This document shows positions 32,705-42,462 of a stretch of DNA of 64,000 nucleotides, piece after piece (the first letter of the stretch is position 1; each line of letters opens with the position of its first letter). The DNA lies in contig CM046879.1 in assembly GCA_025667525.1 (NCBI GenBank), positions 363,958,639 through 364,022,638 of the forward strand. The letters are read 5' to 3'. The notes below the pieces were generated by a model. That model saw only the letters and a list, made by a program, of their open reading frames with translations. It was not told where the DNA came from and did no database searches. The position numbers were made by a program, and so were the translations under genes. The DNA is from Glebionis coronaria (taxonomy: Eukaryota; Streptophyta; Magnoliopsida; Asterales; Asteraceae).

Positions 32705-35565
32705 TGTAACACCCCACTTTGATAAATTGAATGTCACGCGTGATTATGGCGTGTCATCAAAGCATACAAGGATAAATGTCTAAACATTAGATGACCATAA
32801 AGGAAATATCAGAATCAAACATCGGTAGTCCAAAAGTAGAACTCATCACACACAAACATAAGTACTATAAATGAAAGGACTAAACAATGTCCATGAGAAA
32901 TGAGTATCAAAGTATAGATAAATGCATAAAGTAAAGAAGGATAGAAAGCTTCCAGTCCACATGCACGTACGCTTAAAGTCTACGAGCGTCCCTGAGTACC
33001 TGCCGTTTTGGGAACATGAAAAGGAAAACGGCTGAGCATAACGCTCAGTGCACGGATGTACGAGTAAAGCATGAATAATATAAGCATATAAGCATGAAAT
33101 AGCGGAAGAAAACTAAGTCCTGGATAACCCGGTTATATCTTAGTAAAACTGGTTTTATAGTTTGAAAATCCTTATGTTTATCTTGTAAAAACTTGTTTAA
33201 CATATTTTACCATTAGCAAATATAGGTCATGAAATATCAACGTGCATGAAGACTTGGAGGGGTGACCTCGTCATGCAAACTAGAGGGGCAGCCTCTAATT
33301 TAATATATTGGTTTTGGTTAGGAGGGATCAGCTCCTTGTGAAGGATGCAAGGCACACACCACATTCACACTGAGTAATCTGCTGAAAACATGTAACTAGG
33401 ATGCACACATACGCCCCACCTGATAAATAATTAATGGCCAAAAGCTGAATGGGACGCCACGAGCTACCACTCCGCCGTGGTGAAGTCATAACACTGGTGC
33501 CTATGGTCTTAGGGTTATGGTACCTCCATAACTAGGTGAAACTGGTCATGCATGTATATGGATTTAGGTATTCTAATTAAACATAAGCAATCAAAACATA
33601 TATAACATATACTAGGGAAAAAAGTTGGCTGCATACGGTGAATCCTAATAAGGAAAGAATGTCCATACTGAAAGGACGGAGAATCCGTACCTTATGTCAA
33701 GTGAACGAAGAAGACGAACGGAAGAGAGTCCTACTTCGGTATCACTAATGCTACATAAATACATACGTGTATAAGTATCTGATTACTGAGTACGTAACTG
33801 GTTTTATATCATGTCTTAGCTTATTTTATATGTTCATGTCATGTTTTACTGATTTAAGCTTTATATTGTGTTTATCGTATATTCTGCCTATTCTTATTAA
33901 GTATTACTTGTATTTCATGTATTATTATACTTGTTATGTAATAATAAGTAACTTTCTAAAAAATAGCAAGTTTCCTAAAATAGAAAGTTTCCAAAAATAG
34001 AAAGTTACCAAAAATAGAAAGTTTCCAAAAATAGAAAGTTTCCAAAAATAGAATTACTGCTTAAAATAGATAAGTTTCTAAAAATAGAAAGTTTCCATAA
34101 ATAGATTAGCTTCCTTATATAAATAAGTTTCTAAAAATAGAAAGTTTCCATAAACAGATATAAGCTGGTTAATTAAGCTAATTACATAAGCTTAAGTGTT
34201 TTCTGTTTAATATTCTAAGTCATGTGATTATGTAGTATAGTTTATTAATTAGTACATATAAATTAAATAAAGTATAGGTTAAAGTATTTAAATAAATATA
34301 ACATGATTTTAATTAAATAAAGGTAAAAATACTTAGGTTAAAACATGTATTATTATCTATTAATCATATAACCTAAGTCATGTAAATTAATTAATTATAA
34401 GTCATGATTTTAATAATTAATTAATTATATAATCTAATTAAAGATAAATACTTATGTTAAAATTCATGAATTAATAATTAAATTAATAACCTAAGTCATG
34501 TAAATTAAATTAATCATGTTCATGCTTTTTAAATTAATTTAATTTAAGTCTTAAAAAAATAATATAACTTGTAAAAATCATAAACCTTGAAAAAAATGAT
34601 TCATGAACCGGACCCGTGATTAAAACCCATGAACCGGACCCGTAACCATCACCATACCCCGACCAAGGTCGGGGTTTCTTCCCCTTGCTGCTACCGTGAC
34701 ACAACCACCACCAAACCGAGACCTTAAGGTCTCAGTGGTGTGAAAATAAGCCAAGCCGAGACCCCCTTGGGGCTTGGTTAGGCGTCGGCTAAACAACAAA
34801 CACCCCTACATCCTTGATTTGATTTAAACCCCATGATTAGAACATGTTTATATTACTTGTTTTTAATTAGTTTATTAAAAACATCATGATTTCATGTGAT
34901 TACATAAATCAAAACATAAAAAGAAAAGGTTAAAGGTTATACCGATTACGTGAAATCAAGAAGGATGAATACACTCGATTCCTTTCAATAAATCAACACC
35001 AAAAATCAAACCGAATCACCCTTGTGGTGATGTAAACCCGACGGCCAAGGAGCACCAAAAGAAAACTAGGGTTTTAATTCTTTTCTAAATTTTGTGATAA
35101 ATGAAACACGTTTTTCCCATAACCCCTTGCTTAGTTAAAATTACATGGGCTAAGCCCATGTTTCTTGTGTAGCCACGGGTAGGGGGCCTCACATGGGGTA
35201 ACCCGTACCTTTTTCCGTGTCTAAAATAATAGTGTGTTCTCGTGTTCTTAAATTACGTGTTCTAATAAGTTATCAATCGTGACTTAATATATTTATTCGT
35301 GTTCGTAATAAATATATATACATACGTAATATTAGTTCATGATTAATTTACGTTCATGATTTCATGTTCGTATGTTCGTGATTATAATTACTATTGGAAT
35401 ATTTATCGTGTGTTCATACGTAATAAATACTTATCGTGTTGTAACATGTACGTAATACTTGAAATTATTGTTCATGAAACATAAACGTGCTATAAAAGGA
35501 AAGTTCTAATCATGTACGTACGATCTTAAGGGTACTATTCATGGTAAAAGCATGTGGGTTTTACA
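32705..35565 (-). repeat. 3' LTR of the Tekay-like chromovirus
   Basis: Runs (+ strand) TGTAACACCCC to GGGTTTTACA, 2861 bp. Notable contents: three short stem-like blocks at 33257-33269, 33282-33296 and 33320-33336, a 17-bp minisatellite (GAAAGTTTCCAAAAATA) at about 33950-34150, and clustered TTAATTAAT-rich sequence at 34250-34560. An ORF of 77 codons at 33767 is shared with the other LTR only because LTRs are copies. Confidence 0.9.
33950..34150 (+). repeat. 17-bp minisatellite inside the chromovirus LTR
   Basis: About ten units of the type GAAAGTTTCCAAAAATA. In the other LTR the sequence breaks at the first unit (42162) because the SIRE copy entered there, so copy numbers cannot be compared. 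Confidence 0.85.
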
Positions 35566-35590
35566 ACTCTTCCCCCCTAAAAAGAATAAT
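35566..35590 (-). promoter_or_regulatory. Polypurine tract of the Tekay-like chromovirus
   Basis: On the - strand TTTTTAGGGGGGAAGAGT directly precedes the LTR, and upstream lies CGGGGACGAATT, as is usual in this lineage. It should prime plus-strand DNA synthesis. Confidence 0.8.
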
Positions 35591-35642
35591 TCGTCCCCGA
35601 ATTATAGATAAAGTAAACTGGAAAAGAAGAACATACCTGAGT

Positions 35643-35926
35643 TCAAAATATGAAATAAGGGTAAGAAGCCCGGATAGACTCCTCTGGTTCCCAAGTGGCT
35701 TCCCGCTCGGTATGATCCCTCCAAAGGATTTTGACGAATGGAATCGTCTTCCTTCTCATGACTCGTTCTTGTCTGTCAAGAACTCGTTCGGGTTCTTCTA
35801 TGAAAGTGAGATCTTCACCAATCTGTTCTAGTGGATACTGAACCATGTGAAGGGGATGATACTGGTACCCTCTGAGTAAGGACACATGAAACACATTGTG
35901 TACATGAGAAAGCTGCGGAGGTAACG
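35643..35926 (-). pseudogene. Integrase C terminus with chromodomain, chromovirus
   Basis: The - strand gives VFHVSLLRGY-type sequence followed by a chromodomain-like block with VLDRQERVMRRKTIPFVKI, LWRDH and EATWEPEE. Chromodomains of this group are thought to steer integration to heterochromatin through modified histone H3. The segment is a separate frame from the integrase before it, because of a frameshift near 35990. Confidence 0.85.
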
Positions 35927-36880
35927 CTAAACGGTAAGATACTTCACCGACTCGTTCAGTGATATCAAACGGTCCGATGAAACGAGGACTGAGCTTCCCT
36001 TAATTCCAAAACGTCTAACACCACGTGCCGGCGAAACCTTTAGGAAAACATGATCTCCTACATTAAAATGTAAGTCCCTACGATGCTTGTCTGCGTAGCT
36101 CTTCTTACGTGACCGTGCTTCTTGCAGTTTTTGCTTCGCTACTGTGACCTTCTCATTCGTCAGATCGATGATTTCTGGTCCTTCAAGTGTTCGCTCACCA
36201 ACCTGATCCCAGCAGATTGGGGCCCGACACTTTCTGCCATACAACATCTCGAAATGAGCATACTTGATACTTCCGTGCCAACTGTTGTTGTATGTAAACT
36301 CCACCAAACAGATATAATCATCCCAATCACCCGTCCATTCCAACGCACATGACCTCAACATGTCTTCCAATGTCTGAATCGTTCGCTCCGACTGCCCGTC
36401 TGTTTGAGGATGAAAAGCCGTGCTAAGCTTAAGTTGTGTACCCCAAGCTTTCTGCAGACGTCTCTAGAATCGCGAAGTGAATCGAGGATCTCTGTCTGAG
36501 ACGATGCTGGATGGAGCACCGTGAAGTCTCATGATCTCCCTTCTATAAATATCAGCGAGTTTACTGACCGAATCTTCCTTGCGGATCGGTAAGAAATGAG
36601 CTGATTTGGTAAGTCGATCTACGATTACCCAAATTGCATCGTGCCTCCTCTTGGTTGGCGGAAGACCAGTAACAAAATCCATGGTGATTTTGTCCTACTT
36701 CCACTCTAGACTATCTAACGGTCGAAGGAGACCGCCAGATCGCTGATGCTCGATCTTAACCTGCTGGCAGGTAAGACATTTGGAGACGTAAGTGGCAACA
36801 TCTTGTTTCATACCACTCCACTAAAAGTACTGCTTGATGTCATGGTACATCTTAGTCAAACCAGGATGTATAGAAAGTGG
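35927..36880 (-). pseudogene. Integrase core, chromovirus
   Basis: Pieces in order on the - strand: zinc site remnants (CLTCQQVK near 36770), core start ITMDFVTGLPPT (near 36680), second acidic residue in SIVSDRDPRF (near 36500), FHPQTDGQSERT with the third acidic residue near 36390, then NNSWHGSI, LYGRKCR and VGDHVFLKVSP. Several stops (for example near 36462, 36697 and 36823) and the frameshift near 35990 make it non-functional as it stands. Confidence 0.85.
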
Positions 36881-36897
36881 GGAACTATGAGCCTCAG

Positions 36898-39114
36898 CTA
36901 ACAAAGCTTTCCGGAGTTCTTGATTATCAGGAACACAAAGTCTCGTTCCCTGCCATAAATACCATCTACATCTACTCTGAATTCTGTCTGCTTCTCCAAA
37001 TTCTGAATTATTGCCCAGATTTCTCCATCATCCCTCTGAGCTTCCTTGATCTTAGAGAGTAACTCGGGTTCTACCCAAAGATTAGCCCCGTAACTATGTT
37101 GTCCACGTACCATGATTTCTATGTCCAGTTGCTCCAAGTCTCTTATGATTTCCTCCTCAATCTCAATGCCGTTGATCATTCCGGACTTTCTGCTAAATGC
37201 ATCTGCTACTACATTCGCCTTACCGGGATGATACTGCAGGTTAATGTCATAATCCTTCAACAGCTCTAACCATCTCCTCCGTCTCATGTTCAATTCACCT
37301 TGAGTGAAAATATACTTCAAGCTCTTGTGGTCCGTTAAAATGTCACATGATTCTCCATACAAATAGTGCCTCCATATCTTCAATGCAAACACGACTGCAA
37401 CAAGTTCTAAGTCATGCGTAGGGTAATTTTCTTCATAAGGCTTAAGCTGCTGTGAAGCGTACGCGATCACTTTCGCATGTTGCATGAGAACATAGCCAAG
37501 TCCCTTCCCCGATGCATCATTGTAGATTTAAAATCCACCCGTACCAGATGGGAGAGTAAGAATAGGTGCAGATGCCAACTTCTGCTTCAGGTCTTCAAAG
37601 CTCTTCTCTCGTTCTTCAGTCCAGACGAATTTCTCCCCTTTCCACATCAGTTTGGTCAATGGTAGTGCTAGGCGGGAAAAGTTCTCCACGAACCTACGGT
37701 AATAGCCAGCTAAGCCTAAGAAACTACGGACTTCAGTCGCTGATGTCGGCCTTGGCCACTTAGTAATAGCCTCAACCTTCGCTGGATCCATAGTGATTCC
37801 TTCTGCTGATACAATGTGACCTAAGAATGCCACCTTGTCTAACCAGAACTCACACTTGGAGAATTTAGCATACAACTGCTTCTGTCGAAGAATCTGTAGT
37901 ACTGTACGAAGATGGTCTTCGTGTTCCTCCTTGGAGTTTGAGAAAATCAGAATGTCATCGATGAAGACAATGACGAACTTGTCCAGAAATTCATGGAAGA
38001 TTCTGTTCATCATATCCATAAACACTGCTAGAGCATTTGTAAGGCCAAATGACATGACTACAAATTCGTAGTGGCCACAACGGGTAACAAAAGCAGTCTT
38101 GGCGATGTCCTGCTCCTTAACCCGTAGCTGATGATAGCCTGACCTGAGATCGATCTTGGAGAAGTGTTCGGCCCCTTGGAGTTGGTCAAACAAATCATCT
38201 ATACGCTGCAGTGGATACCTATTCCTAATATTAATCTTGTTGAGCTCACGATAATCTATTCAAAGACGCATACTGCCGTCCTTCTTCTTAACAAATAAGA
38301 CCGTTGCGCCTCATGGACATGCGCTCGGTCGAATAAAACCTCGTTCCAGAAGTTCTTGTAGTTGATCCTTTAGTTCCTTTAACTCTATGGGAGCCATGCG
38401 ATAAGGAGCCTTGGAAATCGGCTCAGCTCCTGGGATGAGCTCGATATTAAATTCCACTTCACGTGCAGGTGGTATGCCTGAAAGTTCTTCTGGAAATACA
38501 TCTTGAAATTCTGACAATATCGGCTGATCCTAAATTGATGGGGATTCAGCATGCATGTCATGAACCATAGCTAGATAACCCTCGCAGCCATGTGACAGTA
38601 GTGCACGTGCTTGCAGGGTTGATATGATTTGTACAGACCTGCCGGGTACGAACCCGTTATGAATGTACTCTAGTGCATTAACATCACCGAAGATGACTCG
38701 ATATGAATGGCAGTCTATGGTAGCATGATGCTTGGATAGCCAATCCATGCCCAAAATCATGTCAAAGTCATTCATGTCCAGCGGAAGTACGTCAACAAGA
38801 CGAACCTTGTCGTCCAACTCTAGGGGAAGACTCTTGTACACATGGGTGATAAGTACAGAGTCTCTTAAAGGCGTTGAAATACTGAGTCTATTATCTAGTG
38901 GCATGGGGAGTATCCTAATGTTCTTGGCATAAGCGGTAGAAATGACCGAGTGAGTAGCACCCGTATCAAACAGAACACATGTAGGTTGACCATACATATA
39001 CAAGATTCTAGTGATGGTACCTGTAGACTTGTTGGCCTGATCGTGAGATGTCGTGTAAACACGTCCAGTGGTAGGAGGCGGCTTGGTATCAGCATGTCCC
39101 GATGTGCCCTCCAT
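36898..39114 (-). pseudogene. Protease, reverse transcriptase and RNase H, chromovirus
   Basis: On the - strand: aspartic protease with LFDTGATHSV (near 38970) and ILGMDWL (near 38750); RT with PYRMAP (near 38400), DYRELN (near 38250), DLRSGYHQL (near 38145) and the catalytic FIDD (near 37960); RNase H with [10 protein letters not shown] (near 37520), [10 protein letters not shown] (near 37345) and [15 protein letters not shown] (near 37210). In-frame stops lie near 38532, 38312, 38267 and 37530; the rest of the frame is well kept. Several stops are one transition from the expected residue (for instance TGA where CGA or TGC-like codons are expected). Confidence 0.9.
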
Positions 39115-39258
39115 CTCGCCCTTTGCCGCAGTCCTTCATGCGATGGCCAGGAAGACCACACTTGAAGCATGCGTCACTGTCACGGCGACATGGCCCTGGG
39201 TGCCTACGGTGGCAAGTAGAGCAAAGAGGATGAGTATATCCTCCAGCAGGTGCTCGGG

Positions 39259-39343
39259 CTGGCTAAGAACTTGATAAAACATTTTGCATGAGACATGATA
39301 ATAAGGTACAAAGGACAATGCGGATAATCATAAGATTGAATAC
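39259..39343 (-). other. Putative intron C in chromovirus gag
   Basis: 85 bp; donor GTATTCAATC, acceptor TTCTTAGCCAG. Placed after the first base of a codon. The exon between introns B and C is 65 bp with one TAG. The following exon leads into the zinc knuckles in the correct frame only with this acceptor, not with the TTAG four bases earlier. Confidence 0.6.
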
Positions 39344-39408
39344 CAGTAATAGCTGGATGCCTAGGCTGTGAACCTCTCTGGTTCTAGTCTCTACCGTTTC
39401 CATGGTTC

Positions 39409-39485
39409 CTGGTAGAAGATTTGCTAATGTGTCAGAATTAAGAGTTATAACATGAAATCATAAGAAAATGCGTAAGTATAAGGAC
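39409..39485 (-). other. Putative intron B in chromovirus gag
   Basis: 77 bp; donor GTCCTTATAC, acceptor CAAATCTTCTACCAG. Again placed after the second base of a codon. The exon between introns A and B is 150 bp and open throughout. Confidence 0.65.
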
Positions 39486-39635
39486 CTGCTACTGTTGGAG
39501 TGTCCAGCGTTGTTACGGTAATTATCATTACCACCACGCCTATCCGTAGAAGAACGGTCGTTAGTCTGACCGTTTCCCTTGGGCTGATTAGGCTGCTGTT
39601 GAGTAGCCGGCTGAGACCGGTCCACAGTCTTCTGC

Positions 39636-39719
39636 CTGGAAGATACAATTTAAAGAGATGAAATATTGACATATACAGAAAGAATACGGATTGGTTACTG
39701 CTTGAATACGGATGTTTAC
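39636..39719 (-). other. Putative intron A in chromovirus gag
   Basis: 84 bp; donor GTAAACATCC, acceptor TTGTATCTTCCAG with a good pyrimidine tract. It interrupts a codon after its second base. The intron itself has in-frame stops (the first at the donor), while the flanking exons continue one frame. Confidence 0.7.
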
Positions 39720-40426
39720 CTCTTATCGGGTCTCTCTGCTTCCCCGAACTCATCTCTCTCCTGCAGCATCTCCAGCTTACGTGCTGCATCGGCCACTTGT
39801 GCTACCGTGTTAAACGTAGCACACACCAAGATGTTTGCGACTGATGTGCGAAGATCCCACCTGAAGTGGTGTGCCTGCTCTTTAGGAGTACCTGCCGCTG
39901 CACCAAGGAAACCAGCTAAGCGAAGTAAGCGCTGCATGAACTCGTTGCTATTATCCCCAGCTCTTTGTCGGATCCCATGGTAATCCCTGTTTAATTTGTC
40001 TTGCTCAGCCTTGGGAAAGAACTTCTCCATCACCCTACCTCTGAACTGAGCCTATGTCAAACTAGCCACCTAATTATCACCTCCCTCAGACTGCTTCAGT
40101 GCTAACCACCAATTTAACACATCGCCTTCGAACCGGTAGCATGCCAACCTCGACTTGAAGACGGGGTCACAACCCATAGCATCGAAGATCTTCTCGATGT
40201 GAGCCAACCAGCTTTCAGCTTCACTAGGGCTATCCGTTCTCTCGAAAGCTCGAGGACGGAGCTTGTTGAATCTCTCCAGCCATGTAGCCAATGTTGCTGG
40301 AGGAGGAGTAGGAGGTACTGGGTGATGCGGCTGGTTGTTGGCAGCCTGAACCTCAGCCCTGATGTCGTTCCTCAGCTGAGGAAGCAAAGCTTGCATTGCA
40401 GCTTGGATTGCTGCATTGAGTTGTTC

Positions 40427-40877
40427 CTACTCGCGTGTGAGAACCTTCGGACAGTATAACATAAAATACATGATTAAACTGATCAAAACATAAATATATA
40501 CATTAAAAAAAAATTTATACCAATAAATCATGAGAAAAATTTTATGCAGGAAAACTAGTACATGAATGCGTGATGCAGTTTTCTGAAAACTTTTGTATGA
40601 GCGAGAGTGAACGCCTATGGGTCGGTTCACTCAAAATAAAAGACATGGCGAGGGGACGCCTATGGGTCGGTCCGAAATTTAAAAGTTTCGATAAAACACA
40701 TGCAACTAAATAGGGCCAGTCCTGTACCAACCATTACTTAGTCATAAACCTGCGACAATGACATATATATGTATGCATGAAAATGATGAATGCATGAAAA
40801 GTGACTTTCAATTCTAGGAAGACCATAATGAATACCCACTAATCACAGGTCATGTTTTGAGAGCCTACAGGTCGAGG
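40427..40877 (-). other. Leader of the Tekay-like chromovirus
   Basis: About 450 bp without a clear gene between primer site and gag. It contains a tandem pair of a ~45-bp block with ACCGACCCATAGGCGT near 40610 and 40655. Confidence 0.55.
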
Positions 40878-40894
40878 CCTTGGCTCTAATACCA
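40878..40894 (-). promoter_or_regulatory. Primer binding site for initiator tRNA-Met, chromovirus
   Basis: The - strand reads TGGTATTAGAGCCAAGG, close to the common TGGTATCAGAGCC primer site for initiator tRNA-Met. It lies four bases from the LTR edge at 40899. Confidence 0.85.
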
Positions 40895-40898
40895 TAAT

Positions 40899-42162
40899 TG
40901 TAACACCCCACTTTGATAAATGTAATGTCACACGTGATAATGGCGTGTCATCAAAGCATACAAGGATAAATGTTTAAACATTACATGACCATAAAGGAAA
41001 TACCGGAATCAAACATCGGTAGTCCAAAAGTAGAACTCATCACACACAAACATAAGTACTATAAATGAAAGGACTAAACAATGTCCATGAGAAATGAGTA
41101 TCAAAGTGTAGATAAATGCATAAAGTAAAGAAGGCTAGAAAGCTTCCAGTCCATATGCACGTACGCTTAAAGTCTACAAGCGTCCCTGAGTACCTGCCGT
41201 TTTGGGAACATGAAAAGGAAAACGATTGAGCATAACGCTTAGTGCACGGATGTACGAGTAAATCATGAATAATATAAGCATATAAGCATGAAATAGCGGA
41301 AGAAAACTAAGTCTTGGATAACCCGGTTATATCTTAGTAAAACTGGTTTTATAGTTTGAAAACCCTTATGTTTATCTTGTAAAAACTTGCTTAACATATT
41401 TTACCATTAGCGAATATAGGTTATGAAATATCAACGTGCATGAATACTTGGAGGGGTGACCTCGTCATGCAAATTAGAGGGGCTGCCTCTAATTTAATAT
41501 ACTGGTTTTGGGTAGGAGGGATCAACTCCTTGTGAAGGATGCAAGGCAGACACCACATTCACACTGAGTAATCTGCTGAAAACATGTAACTAGGATGCAC
41601 CCATACGCCCCACCTGATAAATAGTAAATGGCCAAAAGCTGAAAGGGACGCCACGAGCTATCACTCCGCCGTGGTGAAGTCATAACACTAGTGCCTCCGG
41701 TGTTATGGTTATGGTACCTCCATAACTAGGTGAAACTGGTCATGCATGTATATGGCTTTAGTTATTCTAATTAAACATAAGCAATCAAAACATATAAAAC
41801 ATATACTAGGGAAAACAGTTGGCTGCATACGGGGAATCCTAATAAGAAAAGAATGTCCATACTGAAAGGACGGAGAATCCGTACCTTATGTCCAGTGAAC
41901 GAAAAAGACGAACGGAAGAGAGTCCTACTTCGGTATCACTAATGCTACATAAATACATACGTGTATAAGTATCTGATTACTGAGTACGTAACTGGTTTTA
42001 TATCATGTCTTAGCTTGTTTTATATGTTCATGTCATGTTTTACTGATTTAAGCTTTATACTGTGTTTATCGTATATTCTGCCTATTCTGATTAAGTATTA
42101 CTTGTATTTCATGTATTATTATACTTGTTATGTAATAATAAGTAACTTTCTAAAAAATAGCA
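40899..42162 (-). repeat. 5' LTR of the Tekay-like chromovirus, interrupted
   Basis: Matches 32705-33977 of the 3' LTR and breaks at AAAAAATAGCA. The SIRE LTR starts at the next base, so TAGCA (42158-42162) should be its target duplication. About 1.6 kb of this LTR is missing from the window. Confidence 0.9.
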
Positions 42163-42462
42163 TGTAGAACAATGATTATGTTTATATTTCAAGAGGGTTG
42201 ATGTATTTCTAGAGAGAGAAACTTAGAGAGAGAAATGAAAGAAACTATGTGTATTGAAATGAGAAATGAAATAACCAACACCTCTTTCCATGGTGGAAAT
42301 AGGTTTATATACCCAAGTCCTTAATGGACTTGGGCCTCCAGCCCATGAACATGCTCATGGGTCGGGCTTAACATAAATGTAACTTAAACATTACTACGAG
42401 CCTATAACTATATTGTTGTAGTGACCAAGACTTTCTTTATACGTAAAAACGTATTTCTAACA
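42163..42462 (-). repeat. 3' LTR of the second SIRE-like copy
   Basis: 300 bp, TGTTAGAA to TTCTACA on the - strand. TATATAAA lies at about 42304-42311. Two stem sequences replace the one of the + copy: CCCAAGTCC (42312-42320) with GGACTTGGG (42326-42334), and CCCATGA (42342-42348) with TCATGGG (42355-42361). The purine tract GGGAGAT-type adjoins at 42463. Confidence 0.9.

Larger units (their letters stand above)
39116..40426 (-). pseudogene. gag: gag of the Tekay-like chromovirus, apparently split by three introns
   Basis: The capsid part runs from about 40426 to 39720 (motifs LNWWLAL near 40090, RQRAGDNSNEF near 39960). Two zinc knuckles, a short form CSTCHRRHPGPC (near 39215) and a regular CFKCGLPGHRMKDC (near 39160), come at its end. 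Between them, three AT-rich stretches of 84, 77 and 85 bp begin with GT and end with AG; leaving them out keeps one frame from capsid to the knuckles, rich in Q, N and R. That frame has stops near 40080, 40060 and 39390 (all TAG). The 5' start is uncertain: a TAG precedes the first in-frame codons near 40427, so an upstream exon is possible. Gag should form the particle and bind RNA. Confidence 0.75.
32705..42162 (-). mobile_element. Tekay-like chromovirus (Ty3), degenerate, 5' LTR broken by a SIRE copy
   Basis: On the - strand: LTR part 42162-40899, tRNA-iMet primer site, gag, protease, RT, RNase H, integrase, chromodomain, polypurine tract, LTR 35565-32705. Integrase after RT makes it Ty3; a chromodomain at the integrase end makes it a chromovirus. 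The LTRs share their first ~1270 bp at about 95% by eye, so the copy is not very old, yet its coding region has many stops. The missing rest of the 5' LTR should lie beyond the SIRE copy that entered at 42163. Confidence 0.9.

Noticed and set aside
33767..34000. A conserved hydrophobic ORF present twice (also at 41961)
   Set aside because: The two places are the LTRs of one element and are identical by descent; there is no other sign of coding.
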